Shown piece by piece: positions 1 through 5,660 of a DNA stretch of 7,143 nucleotides. Positions within the stretch are counted from its first letter, which is position 1; every line of letters begins with the position of its first letter. Source of the stretch: an uncultured Bacilli bacterium (lineage in GTDB: Bacteria; Bacillota_I; Bacilli_A; RF39; UBA660); the NCBI GenBank assembly GCA_944327425.1, contig CALVHJ010000069.1:1-7143 (forward strand). The letters run 5' to 3'. The translations under genes and the position numbers were made by a program. Below the pieces are notes generated by a model that saw nothing but the letters and a program-made list of their open reading frames with translations, ran no database searches and had not been told where the DNA came from.

Positions 1-55
1 CATGACTTCTCTTATTTCCTGTTAAAGGTTTCTTTGTTGTAACTTTTTTAGCCAT
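1..55 (-). CDS. rpmB: 50S ribosomal protein L28, N-terminal part (cut by window edge)
   Basis: Eighteen codons are visible on the minus strand, reading MAKKVTTKKPLTGNKRSH. This matches the start of bacterial ribosomal protein L28, whose usual opening is MA-K-C-x-x-TGKK-x-x-x-GNxRSHA. L28 is a small protein of the large ribosomal subunit. The start ATG (55-53) is preceded by the Shine-Dalgarno GGAGGTG (67-61) five bases upstream. The Cys often found near residue 4 is absent, consistent with a C-minus (zinc-free) form of L28. The gene is divergent from spoVID. The rest lies outside the window, so the identification rests on the GNxRSH signature and the short opening only. Confidence 0.85.
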   Translation of the reverse strand, partial: MAKKVTTKKPLTGNKRSH

Positions 56-86
56 TTTGCCACCTCCATAAATTTCTTACTTAAAA

Positions 87-115
87 ACTTTAACATATTA
101 TATGCAAAAAGTCAA
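87..115 (-). promoter_or_regulatory. Possible rpmB promoter
   Basis: On the minus strand TTGACT (115-110) is followed 17 bases later by TAAAGT (92-87), a moderate sigma-A match. A perfect TATAAT (102-97) lies between them but has no -35 at a normal distance. Either could serve as the -10. The choice is unresolved. Confidence 0.4.
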
Positions 116-184
116 TGTAAGAATGATTTTCAATAAGAAAATAATACAAATTACTACTATAAAAGGAATTTCAAATCATTTTTT

Positions 185-212
185 GAATATAAATGAAAAA
201 AAATCATAGAAT
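185..212 (+). promoter_or_regulatory. Sigma-E-like sporulation promoter of spoVID-ysxE
   Basis: GAATATA (185-191) resembles the mother-cell sigma-E -35 (KMATATT, one mismatch). It is followed 13 bases later by CATAGAAT (205-212), one base from the sigma-E -10 CATACAAT. The Shine-Dalgarno AGGAG begins five bases after the -10, so the leader would be very short. spoVID is a sigma-E gene in Bacillus, which agrees with this reading. The sigma assignment is inferred from the motif and the gene. Confidence 0.6.
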
Positions 213-230
213 TTCTTAGGAGATGATTGA

Positions 231-899
231 ATGAATTGTAAAATACCATTTACAAAAGATATTGATTTTGAAAAAAAGGTAAGTGAAATAACATCAATAA
301 GTCTAGAACATGAAACAAAAGTAGAAGAGGGAACATTGAAAGGAAATTTTATTGTATCAGGAGATTTTAAAAGCCACGAAGTCAGTGTAAATAAAGAACC
401 GTTTTCTTATATATTACCCTTTGAAATTGATTTGACAGAAAATGTAGATGTGGATACAATTGAATTTATGATTGAAGATTTTACTTATGAAGTGATAGAA
501 GGAAGTATTTTAAGAGTCAATATTGATTTCAATGTTATTGCAAGTTTAAAAGAAATAGAAGAAGAACCAGAAGAAGAACCATTATTTCAAGATGTTAATA
601 ATGCTTTTTTAGAGGAAGAAGACTTATCAAAACCAGAAGAGAGAAACGAAGAAAGTACCGAAGAAGTAGACGAATTAGAAATAGAAGAAGAAAGAGAGAG
701 TGAAGATACCATTATAAAAAGTATAAAAAGTGAAGGAAATGAATATGCTACCTATCATATTCACATGGTAAGTGATGGTGAAAGTGTAGAAACAATTTGT
801 ACAATGTACAATTCCAATTTAAATATTTTACAAGACTACAATGATTTAAACAGTATCACACCAGGAGATAAACTTATTATTCCTGAAACCAATGAATAA
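231..899 (+). CDS. spoVID: SpoVID-like spore coat encasement protein with C-terminal LysM
   Basis: This is a 222-residue protein. Residues 1-105 resemble the N-terminal beta-rich domain of SpoVID/SPOCS-type spore coat proteins, including the stretch PFSYILPFEIDL at 57-68. Residues 108-160 are a Glu-rich acidic linker. Residues 174-217 form a LysM motif (YHIHMVSDGESVETIC through ITPGDKLIIP). In Bacillus, SpoVID sits on the forespore surface in the mother cell and makes coat layers encase the spore; its LysM also helps link engulfment to coat assembly. It is much shorter than B. subtilis SpoVID (roughly 575 residues), mainly because the central acidic region is reduced. The start ATG has AGGAGATGA (218-226) upstream. 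The last codons overlap ysxE by eight bases, the same gene pair as in Bacillus, which is the strongest support for the name. Confidence 0.85.
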   Translation: MNCKIPFTKDIDFEKKVSEITSISLEHETKVEEGTLKGNFIVSGDFKSHEVSVNKEPFSYILPFEIDLTENVDVDTIEFMIEDFTYEVIEGSILRVNIDFNVIASLKEIEEEPEEEPLFQDVNNAFLEEEDLSKPEERNEESTEEVDELEIEEERESEDTIIKSIKSEGNEYATYHIHMVSDGESVETICTMYNSNLNILQDYNDLNSITPGDKLIIPETNE

Positions 900-1791
900 T
901 GCTTTAGAAGTATTAAAAAGAGAATTTAAACCATATCGGCTAACTAAAAAGAAAAATGTTACCATCATTGATTCAACGAGTGGAACCTTTGTTGTAAAAG
1001 AAAAAAAAGATAATAAAGTAGCAAACGCTTATGAATATTTAACTAGTCGTAATTTTGATTATTTTCCCAAACTAGCTAAAGAAGATAGGCAAGATGTAAA
1101 TATTTTTGAATATGTTGAAGATATTCCTATGCCTAAAGAACAAAAAGCTATAGATATGATTGATTTAGTAGCACTTCTCCACAACAAAACAACTTACTTT
1201 AAAGAAGTAACCGAAGATAAATATAAAGAAATATATGAAAACTTAAAGGATAATATTTTATATACCGAAAACTATTATAATTTTTTATATGAGAGTCTAA
1301 TTGAAGAAGTATATCCATCTCCCAGTCATTACCTATTAATGCGTAATATGTATAAAATATTTTCAGCTCTAGATTTTTGTACCAAAGAATTAGATGACTG
1401 GTTTAATAATGCTAAAGATGATTTAAAAACTAGAGTAGCCTTCATTCATAATAATTTAGAAACTGATCACTTTATTAAAAATACTCGAGAATATTTAATT
1501 AGTTGGGAAAAATCCAAAATAGATTCACCAATTCTCGATCTAATTAAATTTTATCAAAAAGAGTATATGAATCTTAACTTTGAACCTATAATTGATCGCT
1601 ATCTTAGAAATTATCCTTTAAGTAGTCAAGAAAAACATTTATTCTTTATAGTAATAAGCATTCCTCCCATCATGAATTTAGAGGGAATGGAAATAAGTGT
1701 AACCAAAGAAATAAGAAAAAAACTTGACTACATGTTTAAAACCGAAAATCTTATCAAAAACTTATTACCACCTAACAACGAGGATAAATAA
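892..1791 (+). CDS. ysxE: YsxE-like spore coat protein (CotS-family kinase fold, likely pseudokinase)
   Basis: This 299-residue protein resembles the CotS/YsxE family of spore coat proteins, which share the aminoglycoside phosphotransferase/choline kinase fold. FVVKEKK at 33-39 fits the beta-3 Lys strand. HNNLETDHFI at 186-195 aligns with the catalytic loop HxDxxxxN, but the catalytic Asp is Asn188 and the metal-binding Asn is His193. ISWEKSKIDSPILDL at 203-217 aligns with the DFG-like segment, where the Asp is Ser204. The catalytic residues therefore appear lost and a structural role in the coat is more likely than phosphotransfer; this is inference. The start overlaps the end of spoVID and has no Shine-Dalgarno of its own (the nearest, AGGAGA at 863, is too far), so translation is probably coupled. 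The position next to spoVID matches Bacillus. Confidence 0.8.
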   Translation: MNNALEVLKREFKPYRLTKKKNVTIIDSTSGTFVVKEKKDNKVANAYEYLTSRNFDYFPKLAKEDRQDVNIFEYVEDIPMPKEQKAIDMIDLVALLHNKTTYFKEVTEDKYKEIYENLKDNILYTENYYNFLYESLIEEVYPSPSHYLLMRNMYKIFSALDFCTKELDDWFNNAKDDLKTRVAFIHNNLETDHFIKNTREYLISWEKSKIDSPILDLIKFYQKEYMNLNFEPIIDRYLRNYPLSSQEKHLFFIVISIPPIMNLEGMEISVTKEIRKKLDYMFKTENLIKNLLPPNNEDK

Positions 1792-1957
1792 TCCTAAACA
1801 AAAGATAGAATAAAATAAATACTTCTACTAACAATATAAAAATATTAAAGCGAAAAGGCAAAATTAAAGTAATAATAATTTGATAAAAAATTAAAATACA
1901 TAAACAAAATATAGCTAATATGGTAAAAAATCCTCCTCCGCCTCGTCTTGGACACAT
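1772..1957 (-). CDS. Small two-helix membrane protein, unrecognised
   Basis: This is a 61-residue protein starting MCPRRGGGGFF and consisting otherwise of two hydrophobic segments, about residues 10-32 and 37-57, ending in PRC. It should be an integral inner-membrane protein. The ATG at 1957-1955 is chosen over an upstream GTG (1966) because AGGTGAT (1968-1962) lies at proper distance before the ATG and overlaps the GTG. It is convergent with ysxE and overlaps its last 20 bases. A CATA-type -10 element lies five bases upstream of the Shine-Dalgarno, as for spoVID and yutH, so a late sporulation role is possible. I do not recognise the family. Hydrophobic AT-rich frames can arise by chance, so it rests mainly on the Shine-Dalgarno, the promoter-like element and the compact fit. 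Confidence 0.55.
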   Translation of the reverse strand: MCPRRGGGGFFTILAIFCLCILIFYQIIITLILPFRFNIFILLVEVFILFYLLFRIIYPRC

Positions 1958-1972
1958 TTTAATCACCTACCA

Positions 1973-2000
1973 TATATTATGAATCTGCCTAAAAAGGGTT
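1973..2000 (-). promoter_or_regulatory. Possible sigma-K-like promoter of the small membrane protein
   Basis: On the minus strand AACC (2000-1997) is followed 15 bases later by CATAATATA (1981-1973), which fits the sigma-K -10 pattern CATAnnnTA. The Shine-Dalgarno begins four to five bases after it. The sigma-K -35 motif is very short, so the match is weak on its own. Confidence 0.35.
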
Positions 2001-2037
2001 AAATAAATAATTGGTAAAAATTGTCGAACGCTTTTTC

Positions 2038-2066
2038 TTGATTATTACTGAGAGTAAATATATAAT
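2038..2066 (+). promoter_or_regulatory. Strong sigma-A promoter ahead of structured leader/sRNA
   Basis: TTGATT (2038-2043), a 17-base spacer and a perfect TATAAT (2061-2066) make a good vegetative promoter. The predicted start point, around 2073, falls exactly at the first base of a perfect hairpin, so the transcript would begin with that hairpin. Confidence 0.7.
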
Positions 2067-2072
2067 ATTAAT

Positions 2073-2158
2073 GTACAGATTAATTTCTGTACAAAAAGCA
2101 CTTGACCAAATTTCCAAACTCTCTTTTGGCTTATATGCCCTCGAGGTCAAGTGTTTTA
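2073..2158 (+). ncRNA. Structured leader or small RNA with two hairpins, class unknown
   Basis: Starting at the predicted +1, GTACAGA (2073-2079) pairs with TCTGTAC (2086-2092) around a six-base loop. After an A-rich linker, CACTTGACC (2099-2107) pairs perfectly with GGTCAAGTG (2145-2153). The flanking A-run and TTTTA extend this helix to about 13 pairs. The 37-base interior holds a smaller hairpin CCAAA/TTTGG (2114-2118 with 2125-2129) and a CCTCGAGG palindrome (2139-2146). The closing helix runs into TTTTATT, so it may be a terminator; transcripts would then be about 85 bases. It could be a free small RNA, a riboswitch or attenuator for the XRE gene that follows, or a plain bidirectional terminator, since the minus strand also ends in CTTTTT. 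The first hairpin is also a perfect DNA palindrome at the start point and could be an operator. It matches no riboswitch class I know. Confidence 0.5.
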
Positions 2159-2171
2159 TTATGTAATAAAT

Positions 2172-2417
2172 ATGAAAATAAAAGAAATATATAGTTTAAT
2201 TAGTGATAATATTATATATTATCGTACTAACAATCCTAAATATGGTTATTTAACTTATGAAAAATTAGCTAGATTAAGTGGCATAAATGTAAATTTAATA
2301 AAAAACATCGAAAGTAAAAATAAAAATACTGTAATCAATTTAAATAATTTAAACCGCCTTGCTAATGCTTTAGATATTCCTTTATATAAATTATTTATTA
2401 AAAGGAAAGTAAAGTAA
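2172..2417 (+). CDS. XRE-family helix-turn-helix regulator
   Basis: This is an 81-residue protein made almost entirely of one Cro/C1-type DNA-binding domain, about residues 9-75. The helix-turn-helix is LTYEKLARLSGINVNLIKNIE (27-47, split by the usual turn at SGIN), followed by the family's closing helices LNRLANALDIPLYKLF (60-75). There is no effector, peptidase or membrane domain, so it should act as a small dimeric repressor or regulator. The ATG at 2172 is preferred because the upstream GTG (2151) lies inside the stem of the leader RNA. No Shine-Dalgarno precedes the ATG, so translation may be weak or leader-controlled. Palindromes on both sides (2073-2092 and 2418-2435) could be its operators. 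It is of the same type as the XRE protein at 6338. The target is unknown. Confidence 0.8.
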   Translation: MKIKEIYSLISDNIIYYRTNNPKYGYLTYEKLARLSGINVNLIKNIESKNKNTVINLNNLNRLANALDIPLYKLFIKRKVK

Positions 2418-2435
2418 TTGTAAAGGAGTTTACAA
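2418..2435. promoter_or_regulatory. Perfect inverted repeat between XRE gene and next promoter
   Basis: TTGTAAA, four bases (GGAG), then TTTACAA form a perfect seven-base inverted repeat directly after the XRE stop codon and just upstream of the next promoter. It lacks an immediate T-run, so it is a poor terminator. An operator for the adjacent regulator is possible but unproven. Confidence 0.35.
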
Positions 2436-2445
2436 AATTTGATAA

Positions 2446-2474
2446 TTGTTTTTTACACTAGTACCTGATATAAT
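2446..2474 (+). promoter_or_regulatory. Extended -10 promoter for the 2492-yutD operon
   Basis: TTGTTT (2446-2451), a 17-base spacer and TATAAT (2469-2474) preceded by TGA make an extended -10 promoter. The Shine-Dalgarno AAGGTGA starts only five bases downstream. Confidence 0.65.
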
Positions 2475-2491
2475 AAATTAAGGTGAATAAT

Positions 2492-3334
2492 ATGAGGGAA
2501 GAGTATTTTGTGAACATTGCTTTTGATAATTCTATAAAATTATATTTAGCAAATATAAACAACACTGACAGTCTAGCTTTCAATACTTTTCCTGTTATTG
2601 TAATTCGCTTACTTGCTCTAATTTATGGCAAATTAGATATAGTTAATCCATATTATTTAAAAAATAGTATTGTTTTTTTTAATAATCTTGGTAAATTTGG
2701 CTTAAATAAATCAGAATTAGCTTTATTTAAGGACGACTTTTTAAGATTCTATGAATATGAAGAACAAAATAAAAACCGCAAATACCAATCTAAGAATCCT
2801 TACTTTACTAATATTCAAAAATATTTAGTTGATATGTTTGTTGCCAAAAAACAAACAGAAGAAGTATCTTTAACTGAAGAAGAAGATTTTCTTGAATTAA
2901 TATATTCATCTCATACTAAAAATCCTTATCGTATATCCTACAATTATTTAATGAGTGATGATCCTACTTTCATTGAAAAATATTATTATTCTCGTTTAAA
3001 TGAAATGGATATTACTAGAGAATTAGTTTTAGACAAAACTATTACCGGCAATTTAAATTTAGAGGCTCTAGATTTATTAGGAGTAAGTTTATCTAATTTA
3101 AAAAGTATGAGTAATGATGAGATAAACAAAGCTCAAATAGATGCTTACAAATATTTTGAAGTAGATACCGAAAGTCCTACGCGAGATAAAGATTTAAATA
3201 AAGCAATTAATTATTACAAAATATATGGTAAGAAAATCACGAGTGGTAATGGCTATGTTGATATTTTATTACTTATGAGTGTTATTGTAACATCTCTTAG
3301 TGTTATTTCAATCATTATATTTAGTTTTATGTAG
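2492..3334 (+). CDS. Unrecognised tail-anchored protein upstream of yutD
   Basis: This is a 280-residue protein I cannot assign to a family. The body (residues 1-250) is predicted soluble, rich in Tyr, Asn, Leu and Lys, with a Glu-rich patch near 122-130 (EEVSLTEEED). The last 28 residues contain a single hydrophobic helix (ILLLMSVIVTSLSVISIIIF) and end three residues later, with no signal peptide at the front. This is the layout of a C-terminally anchored membrane protein with its body in the cytoplasm. The ATG at 2492 is chosen over a GTG at 2483 because that GTG is part of the Shine-Dalgarno AAGGTGA (2480-2486). Its stop codon overlaps the Shine-Dalgarno of yutD, so the two are almost certainly co-transcribed and coupled. 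Length and composition support a real gene; the function is unknown. Confidence 0.85.
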   Translation: MREEYFVNIAFDNSIKLYLANINNTDSLAFNTFPVIVIRLLALIYGKLDIVNPYYLKNSIVFFNNLGKFGLNKSELALFKDDFLRFYEYEEQNKNRKYQSKNPYFTNIQKYLVDMFVAKKQTEEVSLTEEEDFLELIYSSHTKNPYRISYNYLMSDDPTFIEKYYYSRLNEMDITRELVLDKTITGNLNLEALDLLGVSLSNLKSMSNDEINKAQIDAYKYFEVDTESPTRDKDLNKAINYYKIYGKKITSGNGYVDILLLMSVIVTSLSVISIIIFSFM

Positions 3335-3343
3335 GAGGGTTTT

Positions 3344-3625
3344 ATGGAAGTAATAACAATTAATAATCGTAAATATCAAGTTTTAAACAACTATAAAGAT
3401 GCAATTAATATTCCGGAATTAGAAGAGAAACTAACCGAATATTTTGATGATTTTGACTATATTGTAGGTGATATCGCCTATAATAAATTAAGATTAAAAG
3501 GCTTTAATAGCAAAACTAATAAAAATTTTAAGGAATTAAATGATGTTGATAAGGTTGATGATTATATTAAAAATAATTGTGCTTATGGATGTCGTTGGTT
3601 CATAATTAGTGAAATAAAGAATTGA
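3344..3625 (+). CDS. yutD: YutD-like protein (DUF1027 family)
   Basis: This is a 93-residue protein carrying the family signature YIVGDIAYNKLRLKGF (39-54), close to the YIVGDxxYxxLRLxGF block of Bacillus YutD, and the C-terminal YIKNNCAYGCRWFII (74-88) with the paired Cys79 and Cys83. The length is near that of B. subtilis YutD (about 100 residues). It is a small cytoplasmic protein widespread in Bacilli whose biochemical role is unknown to me. The start has AGGAGGG (3333-3339) upstream, which overlaps the stop of the preceding gene. The gene ends in TGA, which shows that TGA is a stop codon here. In Bacillus the same cluster also carries yutH and yutI, both found downstream in this window. 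Confidence 0.88.
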   Translation: MEVITINNRKYQVLNNYKDAINIPELEEKLTEYFDDFDYIVGDIAYNKLRLKGFNSKTNKNFKELNDVDKVDDYIKNNCAYGCRWFIISEIKN

Positions 3626-3650
3626 AGAAAGAAAAAAAATTTGATATAAT
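3622..3650 (+). promoter_or_regulatory. Extended -10 promoter overlapping the yutD stop
   Basis: TTGAAG (3622-3627), a 17-base spacer and TATAAT (3645-3650) preceded by TGA form a good extended -10 promoter. The -35 overlaps the TGA stop codon of yutD. Confidence 0.7.
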
Positions 3651-3675
3651 TATTTAAGAATAGAGAGGGATTAAT

Positions 3676-4656
3676 ATGGCAAAAATAAATATTACTAAAC
3701 CAACTGGAAGTATTGATAACTTAAATATTATTAGTGCCTTTAAAGCTGATAATAACAACTATGTTATTTTAGATAGTGAGAAAATGGGTTCAATGGGCCT
3801 ACCAATTATTTATGTTAGTAAATACACAACTAAATTAGAAAAAATAAATGATGATAGTGAATGGCAAAATGTTAAAAATTATTTAAAAGGAATTATTAGT
3901 GGAACTAATTTTGAATACATAAAAATAGGGGACAATATTTCGGCTGATGAAGCATATTATACCCCCCTTACTTTACCTCAAGCTTCGTTTGATGTCATTA
4001 AAAACCGCTATAATCCCCCAAGTAGTAGTGTAAGTAATAACACTCCACCCGTTAGTCCTTCACCATCTAATAATGATGCCTTAAATACTGCTCCAGTTAT
4101 GCCTAGTACTAATAATACTAGTAATTCTAATGTCTCAGTTACACCTATAACTCCAAATGTAACTAAAACCGAAACTGTATCTGAAGAGCAATCTGTAATG
4201 AATTTAATAAATAATGCAACTGCGATGAATAATACCGGTTCCCAAAATATACCTTCATCATCAACTCCTAATGTAACCCCGGCAAGTAAAGAAGAACCCG
4301 CAAATATCAAAGAGGCACCATCTACTCCACCAACACCTATAAAGCCATCTGATGATACACCTAATACTATTAAAACTATAAATTTTGATAACGACAAAGA
4401 GACATTCTTAAAAGCATGTGAAAATATGTTTGATGCTTTAATTACTAAATATCAAAAAGAATTAAGCACCCTTGAACAAAGAGAACAAGAATTACTAAAA
4501 AAAGAAGCTGAAATTAATTCTAAATTAAAAGCCGCTAATGAACATTTAGCTAATGCTGAGGCTAAAGAAACTGTTGCTAATATAGCTCATGATAATGCTA
4601 AAATGGTAATGGATTTAAGTTCTTTTATGCCAACTAATCCTGAAAGTAATATATAA
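3676..4656 (+). CDS. Unrecognised protein: N-terminal domain, Pro/Ser/Thr/Asn linker, C-terminal coiled coil
   Basis: This is a 326-residue protein with three parts. Residues 1-112 look like a compact globular domain (for example NYVILDSEKMGSMGLPIIYVSK at 28-49, split across a Gly turn) that I cannot name. Residues 113-235 are a low-complexity linker rich in Pro, Ser, Thr and Asn. Residues 240-312 are a charged helical segment with heptad character (ITKYQKELSTLEQREQELL and onward), likely a coiled coil giving oligomerisation. There is no signal peptide or membrane helix, so it is probably cytoplasmic. It has its own promoter, the Shine-Dalgarno AGAGGGA (3664-3670) and its own terminator, so it is a single-gene unit between yutD and yutH. 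A scaffold or adaptor role would fit the architecture, but that is inference only. A long antisense open frame over the linker is a composition artefact. Confidence 0.82.
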   Translation: MAKINITKPTGSIDNLNIISAFKADNNNYVILDSEKMGSMGLPIIYVSKYTTKLEKINDDSEWQNVKNYLKGIISGTNFEYIKIGDNISADEAYYTPLTLPQASFDVIKNRYNPPSSSVSNNTPPVSPSPSNNDALNTAPVMPSTNNTSNSNVSVTPITPNVTKTETVSEEQSVMNLINNATAMNNTGSQNIPSSSTPNVTPASKEEPANIKEAPSTPPTPIKPSDDTPNTIKTINFDNDKETFLKACENMFDALITKYQKELSTLEQREQELLKKEAEINSKLKAANEHLANAEAKETVANIAHDNAKMVMDLSSFMPTNPESNI

Positions 4657-4657
4657 A

Positions 4658-4684
4658 GCTGATGTATTAAAACATCAGTTTTTT
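4658..4684 (+). terminator. Intrinsic terminator after the coiled-coil protein gene
   Basis: CTGATGT (4659-4665) pairs perfectly with ACATCAG (4672-4678) around a six-base loop and is followed by six T (4679-4684), two bases after the stop codon. Confidence 0.9.
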
Positions 4685-4692
4685 CATACATT
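4665..4692 (+). promoter_or_regulatory. Sigma-E-like promoter of yutH
   Basis: CATACATT (4685-4692) is a full match to the sigma-E -10 (CATACAHT), directly after the T-run of the upstream terminator. The -35 would lie inside the terminator hairpin around 4665-4671 (TATTAAA) and matches only about four of seven positions. The distance from -10 to Shine-Dalgarno is the same as for spoVID. The sigma assignment is inferred. Confidence 0.5.
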
Positions 4693-4707
4693 TAAGTAGT
4701 GATGAAT

Positions 4708-5634
4708 ATGAAAGATATTATTAATTATTTCTATAATTTTAATATTGATAGTGTAGAAGAGTGGGATGTAGTTTATTCTTTTAAATGGCATAAAGAAGAA
4801 TTTTATTTTGTACCCTTGAAAAGAACCGAAAAGGAATTAATAGATTTAGTAGAAATAACTAAAGAATTAAAAATGCGAAACTTAGAATGTCATGATATGC
4901 TTTTAAATAAGTTTGGTAAATTAATTACAAGCGTTTATAACACTAACTATATTCTTTTAAAACCAGTAGGAGATAAATACGAAGAATATGATATAACAAA
5001 TATGCTTAAAATAAACATGAGCTTAATCTTAACTGCTAACAAAAGTAGCTTATATCGTAACTCATGGGCTAAATTATGGAGTGATAAAATAGATTATTTT
5101 GAATATCAAATTCATGAATTAGGAAAAGATAAAGAAATAATTTTAGACAGTTTTAGTTATTATATTGGTTTAGGTGAAAATGCTATAAGTTATGTCAATA
5201 ATACGAACATTAAATATCATCAAACTAAATTTGATCGTATCTGTTTATCTCATAGACGTATTAAATATCCTAATTATAAGCTAAATTATTTAAATCCTTT
5301 AAGTTTTATTTTTGATTTAGAAGTTAGAGATATCGCTGAATATATAAAAAGTGCTTTCTTTTTTGGAGCAGATGCTTTAAGTTATTTAAAAGAAACTTTA
5401 AAATTAACTAATTTCTCTATTTACAGTTTAGAACTATTATATGCAAGACTATTATATCCCTCTTACTATTTTGATATTTATGAAAATATCATGAATGATT
5501 TAGAAGAGGAAGAAAAATTAATACCAATTATTGATAAAGCTGCTGATTATGAAGAATTTTTACGCGATGCTTACTTAGAAATTAACAAATATGCTCCTAT
5601 TGAAGGTATATCTTGGATCTTAGAAAAAAAATAA
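4708..5634 (+). CDS. yutH: YutH-like spore coat protein (CotS-family kinase fold)
   Basis: This 308-residue protein resembles YutH, a spore coat-associated member of the CotS/YsxE kinase-fold family. LSHRRI at 180-185 occupies the catalytic-loop position, where active phosphotransferases carry HxD, so the catalytic Asp seems to be Arg. NPLSFIFDLEVRDIAEYIK at 196-214 corresponds to the metal-binding and following helix region and is the most family-like block. A structural coat role is more likely than kinase activity (inference). The immediate neighbour yutI and the nearby yutD reproduce the Bacillus yut cluster, which supports the name over ysxE or cotS. The ATG at 4708 is preferred because the SD-like AGTGAT (4698-4703) lies just before it; in-frame GTG 4699 and ATG 4702 fall inside that sequence. 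It converges on yutI with three bases between the stop codons. Confidence 0.78.
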   Translation: MKDIINYFYNFNIDSVEEWDVVYSFKWHKEEFYFVPLKRTEKELIDLVEITKELKMRNLECHDMLLNKFGKLITSVYNTNYILLKPVGDKYEEYDITNMLKINMSLILTANKSSLYRNSWAKLWSDKIDYFEYQIHELGKDKEIILDSFSYYIGLGENAISYVNNTNIKYHQTKFDRICLSHRRIKYPNYKLNYLNPLSFIFDLEVRDIAEYIKSAFFFGADALSYLKETLKLTNFSIYSLELLYARLLYPSYYFDIYENIMNDLEEEEKLIPIIDKAADYEEFLRDAYLEINKYAPIEGISWILEKK

Positions 5635-5660
5635 GAGCTATAAATCAACATTTATAACTC
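5624..5660 (-). terminator. Terminator of yutI, embedded in the ends of yutI and yutH
   Basis: On the minus strand GAGTTATAAAT (5660-5650) pairs with ATTTATAGCTC (5645-5635) around the loop GTTG, eleven pairs with one G-U. It is followed by TTATTTTTTTT. The stem contains the last codons and stop of yutI, and the T-run comes from the final Lys codons of yutH. Confidence 0.75.

Noticed and set aside
121..181. Distant inverted repeat AATGATTT/AAATCATT between rpmB and spoVID
   Set aside because: Eight AT-rich bases separated by about 44 are expected by chance in this composition.
2151..2171. GTG at 2151 as start of the first XRE protein
   Set aside because: The codon lies in the closing stem of the leader RNA and adds seven residues outside the domain; ATG 2172 fits the family better.
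3600..3640. Possible recoding of TGA as Trp, as in mycoplasmas
   Set aside because: yutD ends in TGA at the family's expected length, and Trp is encoded by TGG throughout.
4008..4397. Antisense open frame of 129 codons within the coiled-coil protein gene
   Set aside because: It lies opposite the Pro/Ser/Thr/Asn linker, gives a Val/Leu/Gly-rich low-complexity product, and no ribosome site was evident; it is a composition shadow.
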